Source of the DNA: Fibrobacter sp. UBA1313
Lineage (GTDB): Bacteria; Fibrobacterota; Fibrobacteria; Fibrobacterales; Fibrobacteraceae
DNA length: 9,878 nucleotides
Reading direction: 5' to 3'
Assembly: GCA_002307115.1 (NCBI GenBank)
Contig: DBTP01000024.1
Coordinates: 1,338 to 11,215 of the forward strand
Shown: in pieces, positions 1 through 7,286 of the stretch
Position numbering within the stretch: position 1 is the first letter of the stretch
Layout of the letters: each line of letters opens with the position of its first letter
Translations under genes and position numbers: made by a program
The notes under the pieces: generated by a model
Database searches by the model: none
Told to the model about the DNA's origin: nothing
What the model saw: only the letters and a program-made list of their open reading frames with translations

Positions 1-497
1 TCCGTTTCTAAAACCGGAACTTCGGCCTGCGCGAGAATGCGTCCCTGATCGTAATGTTCATTCACCAAATGAATCGTCGGGCCACTTTTGGTTTCATGAG
101 CTTCAATGACTGCGCGGTGCACACGAATTCCATAATAGCCTGCGCCCCCAAACTTGGGGAGCAATGAAGGGTGCACATTCAGGATACGATCCGGAAGCGC
201 ACGAATAAAGGATTCGGGCAGGTGTTTCATGTAACCCGCGAGAGCGACTACCTTGACCGGGTATTGCTGCAAAACCGCGAGCAAAGCCTCTTCATAATCG
301 AGGGGATCCGGATGGGTGACGCTCGAAATGTAACATACAGGAATTCCCTTTTCACGAGCAATGACCGCAGCGCCACTGTGATTGCTATTCGTAATCAGGA
401 ATTCACAGGATGCGTTCAAACTGCCATCGGCAACATGGTCCAATAAGGCCCGAAAATTGCTCCCGCCACCGGAAGCCATAACACCAAAAGTAAACAT
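1..497 (-). CDS. purN: Phosphoribosylglycinamide formyltransferase (GAR transformylase), 3' end beyond window
   Basis: Cytoplasmic enzyme of de novo purine synthesis that transfers a formyl group from 10-formyltetrahydrofolate to glycinamide ribonucleotide. The 165 visible residues begin MFTFGVMASGGGSNF, the PurN phosphate-binding N-terminus (ASGGGSN). Later comes NVHPSLLPKFGG, with the Asn and His of the catalytic N-x-HPSLLP motif, then YYGIRVHRAVIEA and SGPTIHLVNEHYDQGRIL, all in family order. PurN is usually about 190-210 residues, so only roughly the last 25-45 are missing past base 1. The ATG at 497 was chosen because the glycine-rich loop follows six residues later; the other Met, at residue 7 (base 479), would remove the first beta strand. 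No clear Shine-Dalgarno sequence precedes it. It lies 202 bp downstream of the polysaccharide operon on the same strand and is probably a separate housekeeping unit. Identification is firm. Confidence 0.95.
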   Translation of the reverse strand, partial: MFTFGVMASGGGSNFRALLDHVADGSLNASCEFLITNSNHSGAAVIAREKGIPVCYISSVTHPDPLDYEEALLAVLQQYPVKVVALAGYMKHLPESFIRALPDRILNVHPSLLPKFGGAGYYGIRVHRAVIEAHETKSGPTIHLVNEHYDQGRILAQAEVPVLET

Positions 498-699
498 GAG
501 GCCAAAGATAAAAAAGAAGGGCGCAGAAAACGACCACGGCCCTAAAGACAAAGGACGAGAAGCCTAAAAAAGCGTATCTCACGGACAGCGAGCTCAGAGG
601 TCGAACGATGCTGACGAATACTTTGGCACTCCTCAGCAAACACCGTTTTGAAGATTTGCAAAGGAATAAAGACGGCGGGCGGAAACCCGACTACGCCTT
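498..699. other. Intergenic spacer between lipoprotein gene and purN, no gene seen
   Basis: No credible gene on either strand: the short open frames here have compositions unlike any domain and run antisense or out of frame into purN or the lipoprotein gene. On the minus strand just after the lipoprotein stop there is a GC-rich dyad (CGGG, 6-nt loop, CCCG; bases 676-689) followed by only a broken U-rich stretch, so it is at best a poor terminator. The 60 bases in front of purN are pyrimidine-rich on the coding strand with no recognisable -10/-35 pair. A promoter for purN is expected here but I cannot point to it. Confidence 0.5.
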
Positions 700-2001
700 T
701 TATTGCCAGGTTGCCGTCAAGAGTCCCATAGATGTCGTGGAACTTTCCACCCACACAATCCGATTCGCGAGAAAACGAACGCCGGCACTATGTCCCTCAC
801 CGCTGACAAGAATGGTCTCGCCCTTTGCACTATTGAAATCATAATACCAAAGATCGCCATTTCCTGTGCGCTGATCTTCCCAAACCACTTTTGATCCAGA
901 GACATAAGGATTGGTGCGGAACCCCGTGGAACTACTGAGATTCAAAGTGGTCTGTGTCGAAATCTGATAAGCGCGAATCACCGCATCGGTGGAATTCAGA
1001 TATTCTTCCCATACAAGCCAATCGCCATCGACAGAAGGACGATCCTGGTGATGGCTACTCGTCGCAGGATAAGTGATGGCACCGGAATTCAAATTCATCA
1101 AAGCGATTTTTCCCACGGTCGCTTCGGGCGCATATTCAACCCAGGCCAAGTATCCTTCAGAAGCCTCCAGACGCGCCCGGTAGGAACTCGTCTCCGATGT
1201 CAAAGTATCTATGGCCCCCGCATTCCAACTCTGAAAAAGAATTCGGCCTTTCAATGAAGTATCACTAGAACCTGTTCCTGTTCCGCCGCGCCCGCTCCCG
1301 GAACTGCTCGCCGTTCCATAATCTACCCAGAATATGCCTTCGCTATTGGACGCGATGAATTCCTTGTAGTTAGTAGCAGGAGAGCCCAACGTTACCGATT
1401 CATTCGACTGAAGGGTCCAGGAACTGCTCGCCTGAAATAGCGTTGCAAAGTGCGTTCCCGTGGCGGTAAGATAGGCATAATACAAAGTATTTTCTGAAGC
1501 AATCCAGCTGGAGGAACCCGCCCAGCTTACCTGTAACACCCCGAGAGTGCCATCGGACTTTGTCTGCACAATGCGAATTCCGTCTTCGGAAAGAGACGGA
1601 AGTTCAATAGTATTCAGAGTGGTAAGCACTTGAAAATTACCAAGCGCCGCTGCCGCAGAAGAAGAACTTTCCGCAATGGTACTAGAGATCCCCGATGAAG
1701 AGCTTGTTTGTTCTCCACTGGATAACAAGTCCCCACTGGAGGAGGAAACAGACGTTAAGCTTGAAGAAGAGATCCCATCCTTACTCCAAGACGAGCTGGA
1801 ATTCTGATCAATGAGATTTAGCAGATCCTCGCTGGCCGAGGACCCCGCTTCTGCCGGAGATCCAGAGGACGACACTCCAACCGAAGAAGAAAGAGAAGAG
1901 GAAGCGGATTCAGAAGGCGCCGTGACAGCGACATCATTTCCACAGGCGGTGAGGAGGGCAAAAGTGGCCGCTCCTAAACAAACAGGTAGTCTATTTTTCA
2001 T
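700..2001 (-). CDS. Secreted lipoprotein: Ser-rich linker plus TolB/DPP-like beta-propeller, last gene of the polysaccharide operon
   Basis: 433 residues. The N-terminus has a type II signal peptide with lipobox LTAC at residues 17-20 (Cys20 lipidated), followed by GND. Residues about 28-118 are a low-complexity linker with many SSSS/SSSSS runs, a style common in Fibrobacter secreted proteins. From about 120 to the end there are recurring blade-like segments, for example PSVDGDWLVWEE and NPYVSGSKVVWEDQRTGNGD, which resemble TolB/DPP6-N beta-propeller blades (G-x-x-V-W-x-D then a Y-x-Y-D strand). A second Ser/Gly-rich insert interrupts the propeller near residues 225-247. The ATG overlaps the TGA of the GH26-like gene (ATGA, 1998-2001), and a GGAG lies 9 nt upstream (2011-2014). 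Likely an outer-membrane or surface-exposed accessory of the glycan system, perhaps polymer-binding or scaffolding; its exact function is unknown. No catalytic motif was recognised. Confidence 0.85.
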   Translation of the reverse strand: MKNRLPVCLGAATFALLTACGNDVAVTAPSESASSSLSSSVGVSSSGSPAEAGSSASEDLLNLIDQNSSSSWSKDGISSSSLTSVSSSSGDLLSSGEQTSSSSGISSTIAESSSSAAAALGNFQVLTTLNTIELPSLSEDGIRIVQTKSDGTLGVLQVSWAGSSSWIASENTLYYAYLTATGTHFATLFQASSSWTLQSNESVTLGSPATNYKEFIASNSEGIFWVDYGTASSSGSGRGGTGTGSSDTSLKGRILFQSWNAGAIDTLTSETSSYRARLEASEGYLAWVEYAPEATVGKIALMNLNSGAITYPATSSHHQDRPSVDGDWLVWEEYLNSTDAVIRAYQISTQTTLNLSSSTGFRTNPYVSGSKVVWEDQRTGNGDLWYYDFNSAKGETILVSGEGHSAGVRFLANRIVWVESSTTSMGLLTATWQ

Positions 2002-3119
2002 GGTAAATAACTCCGTAATGCGGCTTTTGGCCGAAGAGTGAATAAAGTATCGAATTGTTCCCGCTGAATGAGGCTATCTATTCCTTTGATCTCAGAAAGA
2101 CTCCAATCGATGGGAAGCCCGGTAGGCGTCTGTCCTGTGGGAATATCGAACAAAACCAACGCTTTTAACTCCGGCAGATCACCGTTGCGAAATGCGCGGA
2201 ACATATCGCGAATCCAATCCGCTTTGCTGCCCCCTGCAGAACTCGTACCAACTTCAGCAGCGAACATTGGCACGCCAAAAGTGCGATACGAATCCACATA
2301 AAGTTTTGCGAGACTGTAAAAATCAATCCAGGTTCCCTGTTCCGAAAGAGCGCCGTAATTGAACAAATCAAGCCCAATCCAATCCACCTGATCCTTGCCC
2401 GGAAAAAACGCGGAATCCAGTAACCCGAAAGGGGTCCATACAAAGGAAACATTGCGGGCTCCCTCTTCCATGAACAGAGAACGAATATGTTTCCACGCAG
2501 AGCCATACATTTCAGGCGTATTCCCATAAGTCGAGGTCCAGGGATAAAGCGGATTTGTGGGTTCATGAGCGATACGCAAAAAAAGAGGCGTGCCATGCCG
2601 AGCCGCTCCGCGCGCCCATTCCCGAATATAAGAGTCCAGTTTCCCCGAAGCAATCAAAGCGAGCGACTTCTGTGGTTCCTTTGACTCATAACGTACAAAT
2701 TCACTTAGCCAGGGTTCCCAAGTCACCATGGGCGTATATCCCGCCTTGCGCATATTTTTCAAGGCCTCTGTAGGAAACGCGTGCAAAGGTCCATCCCCCC
2801 ACGCTTGATAAAACGAAATCAGAGAAACCCGCCCGCCAAAAGTAGACTGCAATTCATCCATTCCATAGAGACTCTGCGGTAATTCAGGACGCGTCGCCCC
2901 GAGTCCCATTTTTCTAGGCTCCGGATTTTCGAGTGCGTGGGCATCCGTCACCATCCGGCAAATCACCTCACGGAACCAGAATTCAGATAAAGCGGGTTCG
3001 CCCCATTTTTTAAGTGGGAAATAGGCCATGACCACAATGAAAAGAAAAAGGAGAAACGAACGAATCGAAGGTCCCGGCGCCGATTTCAATGGGCGGTTAG
3101 CGATATTCTTGCGAGTCAT
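1998..3119 (-). CDS. Membrane-anchored glycoside hydrolase, GH26-like (beta-mannanase/glucanase fold)
   Basis: 373 residues. Residues about 20-37 form one hydrophobic segment (signal anchor or uncleaved signal), placing the rest in the periplasm. The body follows the GH26 (COG4124, ManB-type) order: ISFYQAWGDG (101-110), PMVTWEPW (130-137), the acid/base motif LRIAHEPTNPLYPW with His185-Glu186, then FVWTPFG and DQVDWIGLDLFNYG, and the nucleophile motif FAAEVGTSS with Glu289. Both catalytic Glu are present; the usual HEMNG is HEPTN here. The ATG at 3119 was chosen over an in-frame TTG at 3152 because it follows GGGGGAG closely and gives a positively charged signal N-terminus. It overlaps the synthase gene by 23 bp. 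By analogy with hydrolases in cellulose, alginate and PNAG operons, it probably trims or releases the nascent polymer. The substrate is not determinable; beta-1,4- or mixed-linkage glucan or mannan is plausible from the family. Confidence 0.85.
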   Translation of the reverse strand: MTRKNIANRPLKSAPGPSIRSFLLFLFIVVMAYFPLKKWGEPALSEFWFREVICRMVTDAHALENPEPRKMGLGATRPELPQSLYGMDELQSTFGGRVSLISFYQAWGDGPLHAFPTEALKNMRKAGYTPMVTWEPWLSEFVRYESKEPQKSLALIASGKLDSYIREWARGAARHGTPLFLRIAHEPTNPLYPWTSTYGNTPEMYGSAWKHIRSLFMEEGARNVSFVWTPFGLLDSAFFPGKDQVDWIGLDLFNYGALSEQGTWIDFYSLAKLYVDSYRTFGVPMFAAEVGTSSAGGSKADWIRDMFRAFRNGDLPELKALVLFDIPTGQTPTGLPIDWSLSEIKGIDSLIQREQFDTLFTLRPKAALRSYLP

Positions 3120-4590
3120 GACTCCCCCAGTTGTATTTCGGGAATAAAGCAATCACCGTCACGGGAACCATCACCAGTACATTCAACAAGGCGAGGGAAA
3201 TCATCCACCAGGTTCCTCCATCCAGACGATAATACGTAAAAAGAGCATAAGCGATCGCCATCAAAGAGACTCCTATGGCGATCAGATTGGGCAGCACCAA
3301 CATTGGCATGGCACGATGATCCGAAGATTTTGGCGTGGGAATATATTCCACCCGCCGATGCAATAACCCCGAAAGTAAACCCATGCAGGAGACATACCAG
3401 GAAGCTTTTTCGAGAGTGAGAGAGCGCCACGGGAAACGTTTTTCACTGGGGTGGGTGTAAAAACGACTCATAAAACGATAGGTGAGCAAGGTGCAGATCG
3501 CATAGGGAGCCAAATGCAGTATAAAATCCTGTAGCGAAAATTCCACTGCATATTTCTGAGCGAACAGAAAATAAATAGGGAGAAGCAACATCAGGAGCGT
3601 GGCGAGCCCATTGAAATAGAACGTCCCCGCATTGAAATAATGAATGCGTTCCACCCCATTGAACTTACGGAAAAGTTTGGGATATTCGCGGAATAAAATT
3701 TCAAACATGCCCGTCGCCCACTTGACCTGTTGTTTGAAAAAGGATCCCAAGTCCTCGGGAACCAAGCCCTCCGTGCCACGGTAAGGCAAATAGGCCGACC
3801 GCCAGCCTTCAGCATGCAAACGCATACTGGTGAGCGCATCTTCCGCCAAATGTTCCGCATGACCGCCGATGGAATTCAGTGCTTCGCGCCGAAAAACACA
3901 GTTGGCCCCAATGGCTGTAGGAATCCCCAATCCATGCAACGACATAAGAGTGGGCCCGTAAAAACTGAAAGTCTGTTCCGCTGCCGCATTCGCTACAAAG
4001 GAATTTCCGGTATTGTAATAGGCCTGTACCACCTGAACAAATCCGATTTTCGAATCCTCAAAAAAAGGCAGTACTCGGGAGAGCATATCCGGACGAGGTC
4101 TGTGATCGGGATCGATGATAAAAACAAATTCCGCATCACTCAAAGTCCGAAGGCAATAGTTCACCTTACCCGCTTTGGCACCGGGAATATTGCGGCAATC
4201 GACATGAGTCACTCCCAAGCGCGCGCACAGTTCCATCAACTGAGAATCATTACCCCCATCTAAAAGAAACGTACGATGCGGCCATTCCATCGCCTGAATT
4301 TTCGTGAGGCTTTCTTCGAACATGGCAAAAGGCTCGCCAGGCATGGCCGTAGTCAATACATCGACACGGGACTTCACCGATTCGAGCCAAGAAGGCGTAC
4401 TGGAAGGCGTGATAAAGTAGATCAAAGCCCAGTTCGCAAGGCTTCGGTAAATCCCCCAGAAAATGGCCACCGTCAAAATAGGGAACCAAAAAGTATCCCG
4501 TCTGGCTTCGCTGAAAAACCAGAAATCGGCAAACCACAGACTCGACAAAAAGCCTGCAGCAATCAATAACCGAAGCACTAACTTATTCAT
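3097..4590 (-). CDS. Processive family 2 glycosyltransferase, BcsA-like membrane polysaccharide synthase
   Basis: 497 residues, inner-membrane glycan synthase. Two hydrophobic helices lie at about 4-25 and 34-60, then the cytoplasmic GT-A domain: DGG at 111-113, AKAGKVN (138-144), DPD at 160-162 (DxD, metal/nucleotide), AED at 249-251 (catalytic base, TED in BcsA), and QQVKW at 287-291 for the QxxRW acceptor/product motif, with Lys in place of Arg. About five further membrane segments follow (326-345, 357-375, 395-410, 431-453, 461-483). YIPTPK at 416-421 sits where BcsA has its FxVTxK gating loop. No PilZ domain (RxxxR, DxSxxG) is visible; the protein ends shortly after the last helix. The start is the ATG of a TAATG overlap with the TPR gene; a GTG at 4602 is a weaker alternative. 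It probably polymerises and translocates a beta-linked glycan; the donor sugar is unknown. Confidence 0.93.
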   Translation of the reverse strand: MNKLVLRLLIAAGFLSSLWFADFWFFSEARRDTFWFPILTVAIFWGIYRSLANWALIYFITPSSTPSWLESVKSRVDVLTTAMPGEPFAMFEESLTKIQAMEWPHRTFLLDGGNDSQLMELCARLGVTHVDCRNIPGAKAGKVNYCLRTLSDAEFVFIIDPDHRPRPDMLSRVLPFFEDSKIGFVQVVQAYYNTGNSFVANAAAEQTFSFYGPTLMSLHGLGIPTAIGANCVFRREALNSIGGHAEHLAEDALTSMRLHAEGWRSAYLPYRGTEGLVPEDLGSFFKQQVKWATGMFEILFREYPKLFRKFNGVERIHYFNAGTFYFNGLATLLMLLLPIYFLFAQKYAVEFSLQDFILHLAPYAICTLLTYRFMSRFYTHPSEKRFPWRSLTLEKASWYVSCMGLLSGLLHRRVEYIPTPKSSDHRAMPMLVLPNLIAIGVSLMAIAYALFTYYRLDGGTWWMISLALLNVLVMVPVTVIALFPKYNWGSHDSQEYR

Positions 4591-4602
4591 TATTCCACCC
4601 AC
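4588..4602 (-). promoter_or_regulatory. Translational-coupling junction TPR gene/synthase
   Basis: The coding strand reads GTGGGTGGAATAATG. The TAA stop of the TPR gene shares one base with the synthase ATG (TAATG), with a GGTGGA-like ribosome site just before it. This decides the start at 4590 and implies that ribosomes ending the TPR gene restart on the synthase, which would keep the amounts of the two proteins linked. Confidence 0.6.
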
Positions 4603-5318
4603 TGCAATTTATCGAGACGAAGCCTCGCTTCCGCATGGCGATCATTTAAGTTCAACACGCGCCCGTATGTTTTCTTCGCTTGTGAAAAATTACCTTGCCA
4701 TTCATACACTTGCCCCAGTTGAAGCAAAGCCTCTATCGATTTTCCATCGAGAGCGAGTGCTTGTTTAATCAACAAGATCGATCCCGAAAGATCCTTATCC
4801 CAAGCCGTCCACAAAGCAAGATCCAGCAAACAACGAATGCGTAATCCTTCGCTGGGTTCTTTCGCTTTTAACACTTTCTGCACTTGAGCTTTCGCTTCGG
4901 GAACCCGGCCGAGCCACGCAAGTACCTGGGCCCTGCGCTCCATCGTTCCCCAAGGCTTAAGAAGGCGGGGAATCGCCTTGTCATAAAGTTGCAAAGCTTC
5001 ATTCAGTCGGCCCGCCTGTTCAAAAAGCAAACCCTTTACTCGCAAGGCTTCCGGGCTTTCTGAATTACGCAGATGAGTGATCACTTGAGTGGCTGTGCGA
5101 AAATCTTTTTTCCAAAGACTCGCTTCGGCAACAGCAATCGCTACAGAATCCTCTTCGGGGTGTGCCCAGTAAATAGGCAACAAATAAGACAAGGTGGAAT
5201 CCGCATTCCACTCGGAATAATATTGAAAACCCTGACGACGGAAATTGTCGCGGTTATCACCCCAACTCCAAGAAATAAGCACTAGGAGCAATAACAGAAT
5301 AAGTGAAATAAATTTCAT
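4590..5318 (-). CDS. Secreted TPR-repeat protein, probable periplasmic scaffold of the export machinery
   Basis: 242 residues. An N-terminal signal peptide (MKFISLILLLLLVLISWSWG, no lipobox Cys) is followed by helical repeats over essentially the whole length. TPR-like signatures with small residues at the A/G positions include ALRVKGLLFEQAGRLNEALQLYDKA, RAQVLAWLGRVPEAKAQV and ALLQLGQVYEWQGNFSQAKKTYGRVL, giving about five repeats. The ATG at 5318 has AAGGAG at 5325-5330 (spacing 6). It lies 10 bp after the SDR gene, whose TAA abuts this ribosome site, and one base into the synthase gene. In cellulose, alginate and PNAG systems a periplasmic TPR domain (BcsC N-terminal part, AlgK, PgaA N-terminal part) links synthase and outer-membrane pore, and that role fits here. 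TPR domains are generic, so this rests on context. Confidence 0.82.
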   Translation of the reverse strand: MKFISLILLLLLVLISWSWGDNRDNFRRQGFQYYSEWNADSTLSYLLPIYWAHPEEDSVAIAVAEASLWKKDFRTATQVITHLRNSESPEALRVKGLLFEQAGRLNEALQLYDKAIPRLLKPWGTMERRAQVLAWLGRVPEAKAQVQKVLKAKEPSEGLRIRCLLDLALWTAWDKDLSGSILLIKQALALDGKSIEALLQLGQVYEWQGNFSQAKKTYGRVLNLNDRHAEARLRLDKLQWVE

Positions 5319-5324
5319 GAAAAA

Positions 5325-5330
5325 CTCCTT
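5325..5330 (-). promoter_or_regulatory. Shine-Dalgarno site of the TPR gene
   Basis: AAGGAG on the coding strand, 6 nt before the ATG at 5318. Its first two bases are the last two bases of the TAA stop (5329-5331) of the preceding SDR gene, so stop and ribosome site overlap. Confidence 0.7.
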
Positions 5331-6180
5331 ATATAAATTGCATGGCGAGAAATCGGGCTAATGACCAAGAAGGTTTCCAGGGCAGAAGTGATCGAATTTT
5401 CGCTGTATTCAGTGAATAGAAAAAGCTTTCCTCATCGCGATAAGGAAGTTCGCCAATTTTCAGAAGGTCCGGGTGACCGCTCAATCCAGCGACCGCGCGC
5501 GCCACCTCAACGATCTGATGAACCTCTTCCGAAGCCAGATTATAAATGCCTTCCAATTGATTCTGCAAAATCAGGGACATCGCGGCACAGGCATCTTCCA
5601 CATGAAGAAAATCCCGTTCCTGCTCACCGGCAGTCATGGGAAAAGAAACTCCCGCCCGCAAAGCCTCTATCAAGGAACGAATAAACATCGATGGGGGGGC
5701 ATCTTCGCCATAAATAACAGAAGGCCTGAGTATCGTGGCCTTGCACCCTGTGAAAACCTGATGCTCCAATACGACATTTTCAGCAGCGAGTTTGCTCCGC
5801 GCGTAAGGCTGCGAAGGCAGAAGCACCGCAGATTCCTCCACATTTTTGCACTCTTTTCCGTAGACAAGCCCCGTAGAAAGGAATACAATGTGCGTACTGG
5901 CTTCCACAAAATAACGAAGAATGTTGCGCGTTCCTTCCACATTCACTTGCCACATAGTTTCTTCCGAACCCTGACCGGGTAACAACGCCGCCAAATGAAC
6001 CACCGCATCAAACTTCTTTTGACCTGCAAAAGACTGAAGGCCTTTTTCATCGATGATATCGGCCTTCCATTCAGACTCTGCAGAACGGCCCAGACGGATC
6101 ACATTCCAGCCTAAGCGCTGCAACTGTGCCACCAGATGACGCCCCACAAACCCCGTGCCGCCTGTCACCAATACGTTCAT
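5329..6180 (-). CDS. Extended SDR NAD(P)-dependent epimerase/reductase, probable CDP-4-keto-6-deoxyhexose-modifying enzyme
   Basis: 283 residues, cytoplasmic. The Rossmann N-terminus is MNVLVTGGTGFVG (GxxGxxG at 7-13), then HLAALLPG, the catalytic FLSTGLVYG (Ser102/Thr103) and YARSK (Tyr126, Lys130), then LRPSVIYGED and ERDFLHVED, all hallmarks of the extended SDR (NAD-dependent epimerase/dehydratase) family. At about 280 residues it is the size of RfbJ-type synthases (CDP-abequose/CDP-paratose) and dTDP-4-ketosugar reductases. Its ATG overlaps the rfbG stop (ATGA, 6177-6180), with GGGGAG 9 nt upstream, which makes CDP-4-dehydro-6-deoxyglucose the likely substrate. It probably reduces C4 or epimerises the ring. 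The 3-dehydrase RfbH needed for 3,6-dideoxyhexoses is not in this window, so a simple CDP-6-deoxyhexose product is more likely than abequose or paratose, unless rfbH lies elsewhere. Family certain, exact reaction inferred. Confidence 0.88.
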   Translation of the reverse strand: MNVLVTGGTGFVGRHLVAQLQRLGWNVIRLGRSAESEWKADIIDEKGLQSFAGQKKFDAVVHLAALLPGQGSEETMWQVNVEGTRNILRYFVEASTHIVFLSTGLVYGKECKNVEESAVLLPSQPYARSKLAAENVVLEHQVFTGCKATILRPSVIYGEDAPPSMFIRSLIEALRAGVSFPMTAGEQERDFLHVEDACAAMSLILQNQLEGIYNLASEEVHQIVEVARAVAGLSGHPDLLKIGELPYRDEESFFYSLNTAKIRSLLPWKPSWSLARFLAMQFI

Positions 6181-7286
6181 AAGAGAACACTCCCCGTCCA
6201 GATTCTCTGCCCTCGGCGCGCCTCTTTAACATAACTCTGCAACTGCTCCAGACTAATGACTCGTCCGCCATCCAAAAATGCGCGGTACCATTCCGCAGTG
6301 TGGGCAAAGCATGGTTTTCCGTCCCACACCGGAAACCACTGAAGTTCCCTGTGGGCAAGGGAGCAATCCAAAGTGAGTAATCCCGCTTCATGAGGCGCCG
6401 AGGACTGTTCCTCTACACGACATTGCAATCCAGGCAAACTCTCCCGAAGCATTTCTACGACCGTCCCGACATCGCAAACGCCTTCGCTAGCGGGCCCAAA
6501 ATTCCAGGCCTGCGCCATGTCTGTATGGCCCTCCCACAAATGCTCTCCCAATAATAGATAACCCGAAAGCGGTTCCAATACATGTTCCCACGGGCGTGTG
6601 GAACGGGGATTTCGAATAATCGCTTCCCGCCCAGTCATCGTCGCACGCATCAAATCCGGCACGAGGCGGTCCAAAGCCCAGTCGCCCCCGCCAATCACAT
6701 TACCCGCGCGCGCCGTCGCCATCAACACATGATGGGTTTTCCCATACTCAGCAGGCGGCCAGAAACTGCGTCTCCAACTTGTCGTTGCAATATCCGCACA
6801 TGCCTTTGAAGCACTGTAGGGATCATGCCCTCCCAAAGGATCATTTTCACGGTATCCCCAGCACCATTCTCTGTTCTCATATACTTTGTCTGTAGTGATA
6901 CTCACCACAGCCTGCACACTGTCGCATTCACGGCACGCATCATACACAATCAAGGATCCCATTACGTTACTGGAAAAAGTCTCCAGCGGTTTCCGGTAGG
7001 ACTCGCGGACAATCGGTTGCGCCGCCAAATGAAACACAATCTCGGGCTGAAAATCCTTCACGAATTTTTTAAAAAGAGTTTCGTCTCTGATATCGCCACG
7101 GCCATCAACTATAGGGAGCCCCAAAAGATCCCAGTGACTTGGTTCCGAAGGCGAATCCAGGGAAAAGCCCGCGACCGTAGCCCCCAATTCCTGAAGCCAG
7201 AGGCAGAGCCAGGATCCTTTAAAACCGGTATGACCCGTGACTAGAACTTTGCGCCCCGCATAAACACCCTGAAATAAATCCTTCAT
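6177..7286 (-). CDS. rfbG: CDP-glucose 4,6-dehydratase
   Basis: 369 residues, matching the family size of about 360. Converts CDP-glucose to CDP-4-dehydro-6-deoxy-D-glucose with bound NAD, the committed step to CDP-6-deoxyhexoses. The sequence shows KVLVTGHTGFKGSWL (GxxGxxG at 18-24, the GHTGFKGSWL version typical of RfbG), FHLAAQPIVRESY, SITTDKVY (Thr132, Asp133, Lys134), DPYSASK (Tyr157, Lys161), RAGNVIGGGDWALDRLVPD and RPWEHVLEPLSGYL, all diagnostic of this enzyme. The ATG at 7286 was chosen because it overlaps the rfbF TGA (ATGA, 7283-7286), has GGGGGG at 7294-7299, and starts right before the family N-terminus; in-frame starts further upstream would only add residues inside rfbF. The CDP assignment rests on the sequence type and on the adjacent cytidylyltransferase. 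Confidence 0.95.
   Translation of the reverse strand: MKDLFQGVYAGRKVLVTGHTGFKGSWLCLWLQELGATVAGFSLDSPSEPSHWDLLGLPIVDGRGDIRDETLFKKFVKDFQPEIVFHLAAQPIVRESYRKPLETFSSNVMGSLIVYDACRECDSVQAVVSITTDKVYENREWCWGYRENDPLGGHDPYSASKACADIATTSWRRSFWPPAEYGKTHHVLMATARAGNVIGGGDWALDRLVPDLMRATMTGREAIIRNPRSTRPWEHVLEPLSGYLLLGEHLWEGHTDMAQAWNFGPASEGVCDVGTVVEMLRESLPGLQCRVEEQSSAPHEAGLLTLDCSLAHRELQWFPVWDGKPCFAHTAEWYRAFLDGGRVISLEQLQSYVKEARRGQRIWTGSVLL

Noticed and set aside
676..689. GC dyad after the lipoprotein stop as a rho-independent terminator
   Set aside because: The stem is only 4 bp with a 6-nt loop and the following bases are not a clean U-tract.
498..699. Purine riboswitch or PurR-type site in front of purN
   Set aside because: No recognisable aptamer core or palindromic operator could be found in the spacer.
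403..754. Two short minus-strand frames spanning the purN/lipoprotein spacer (403-639 and 542-754)
   Set aside because: Both overlap confidently identified genes out of frame, lack ribosome sites and have atypical composition; one looks hydrophobic only because of the pyrimidine-rich DNA.
3120..3152. TTG codon at 3152 as the start of the GH26-like protein
   Set aside because: It would deepen the overlap with the synthase, has no ribosome site, and adds 11 residues before a good charged signal-anchor N-terminus; the ATG at 3119 follows GGGGGAG.
3730..4263. Long plus-strand open frame (177 codons) antisense to the GT2 synthase
   Set aside because: Its translation shows no domain character and it lies opposite the most conserved GT-A motifs, so it is an antisense shadow.
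3097..4590. Assignment as cellulose synthase BcsA
   Set aside because: Core motifs are shared, but there is no visible PilZ domain, QxxRW is changed, and bcsB, bcsZ and bcsC are absent nearby, so only a BcsA-like synthase of unknown product is supported.
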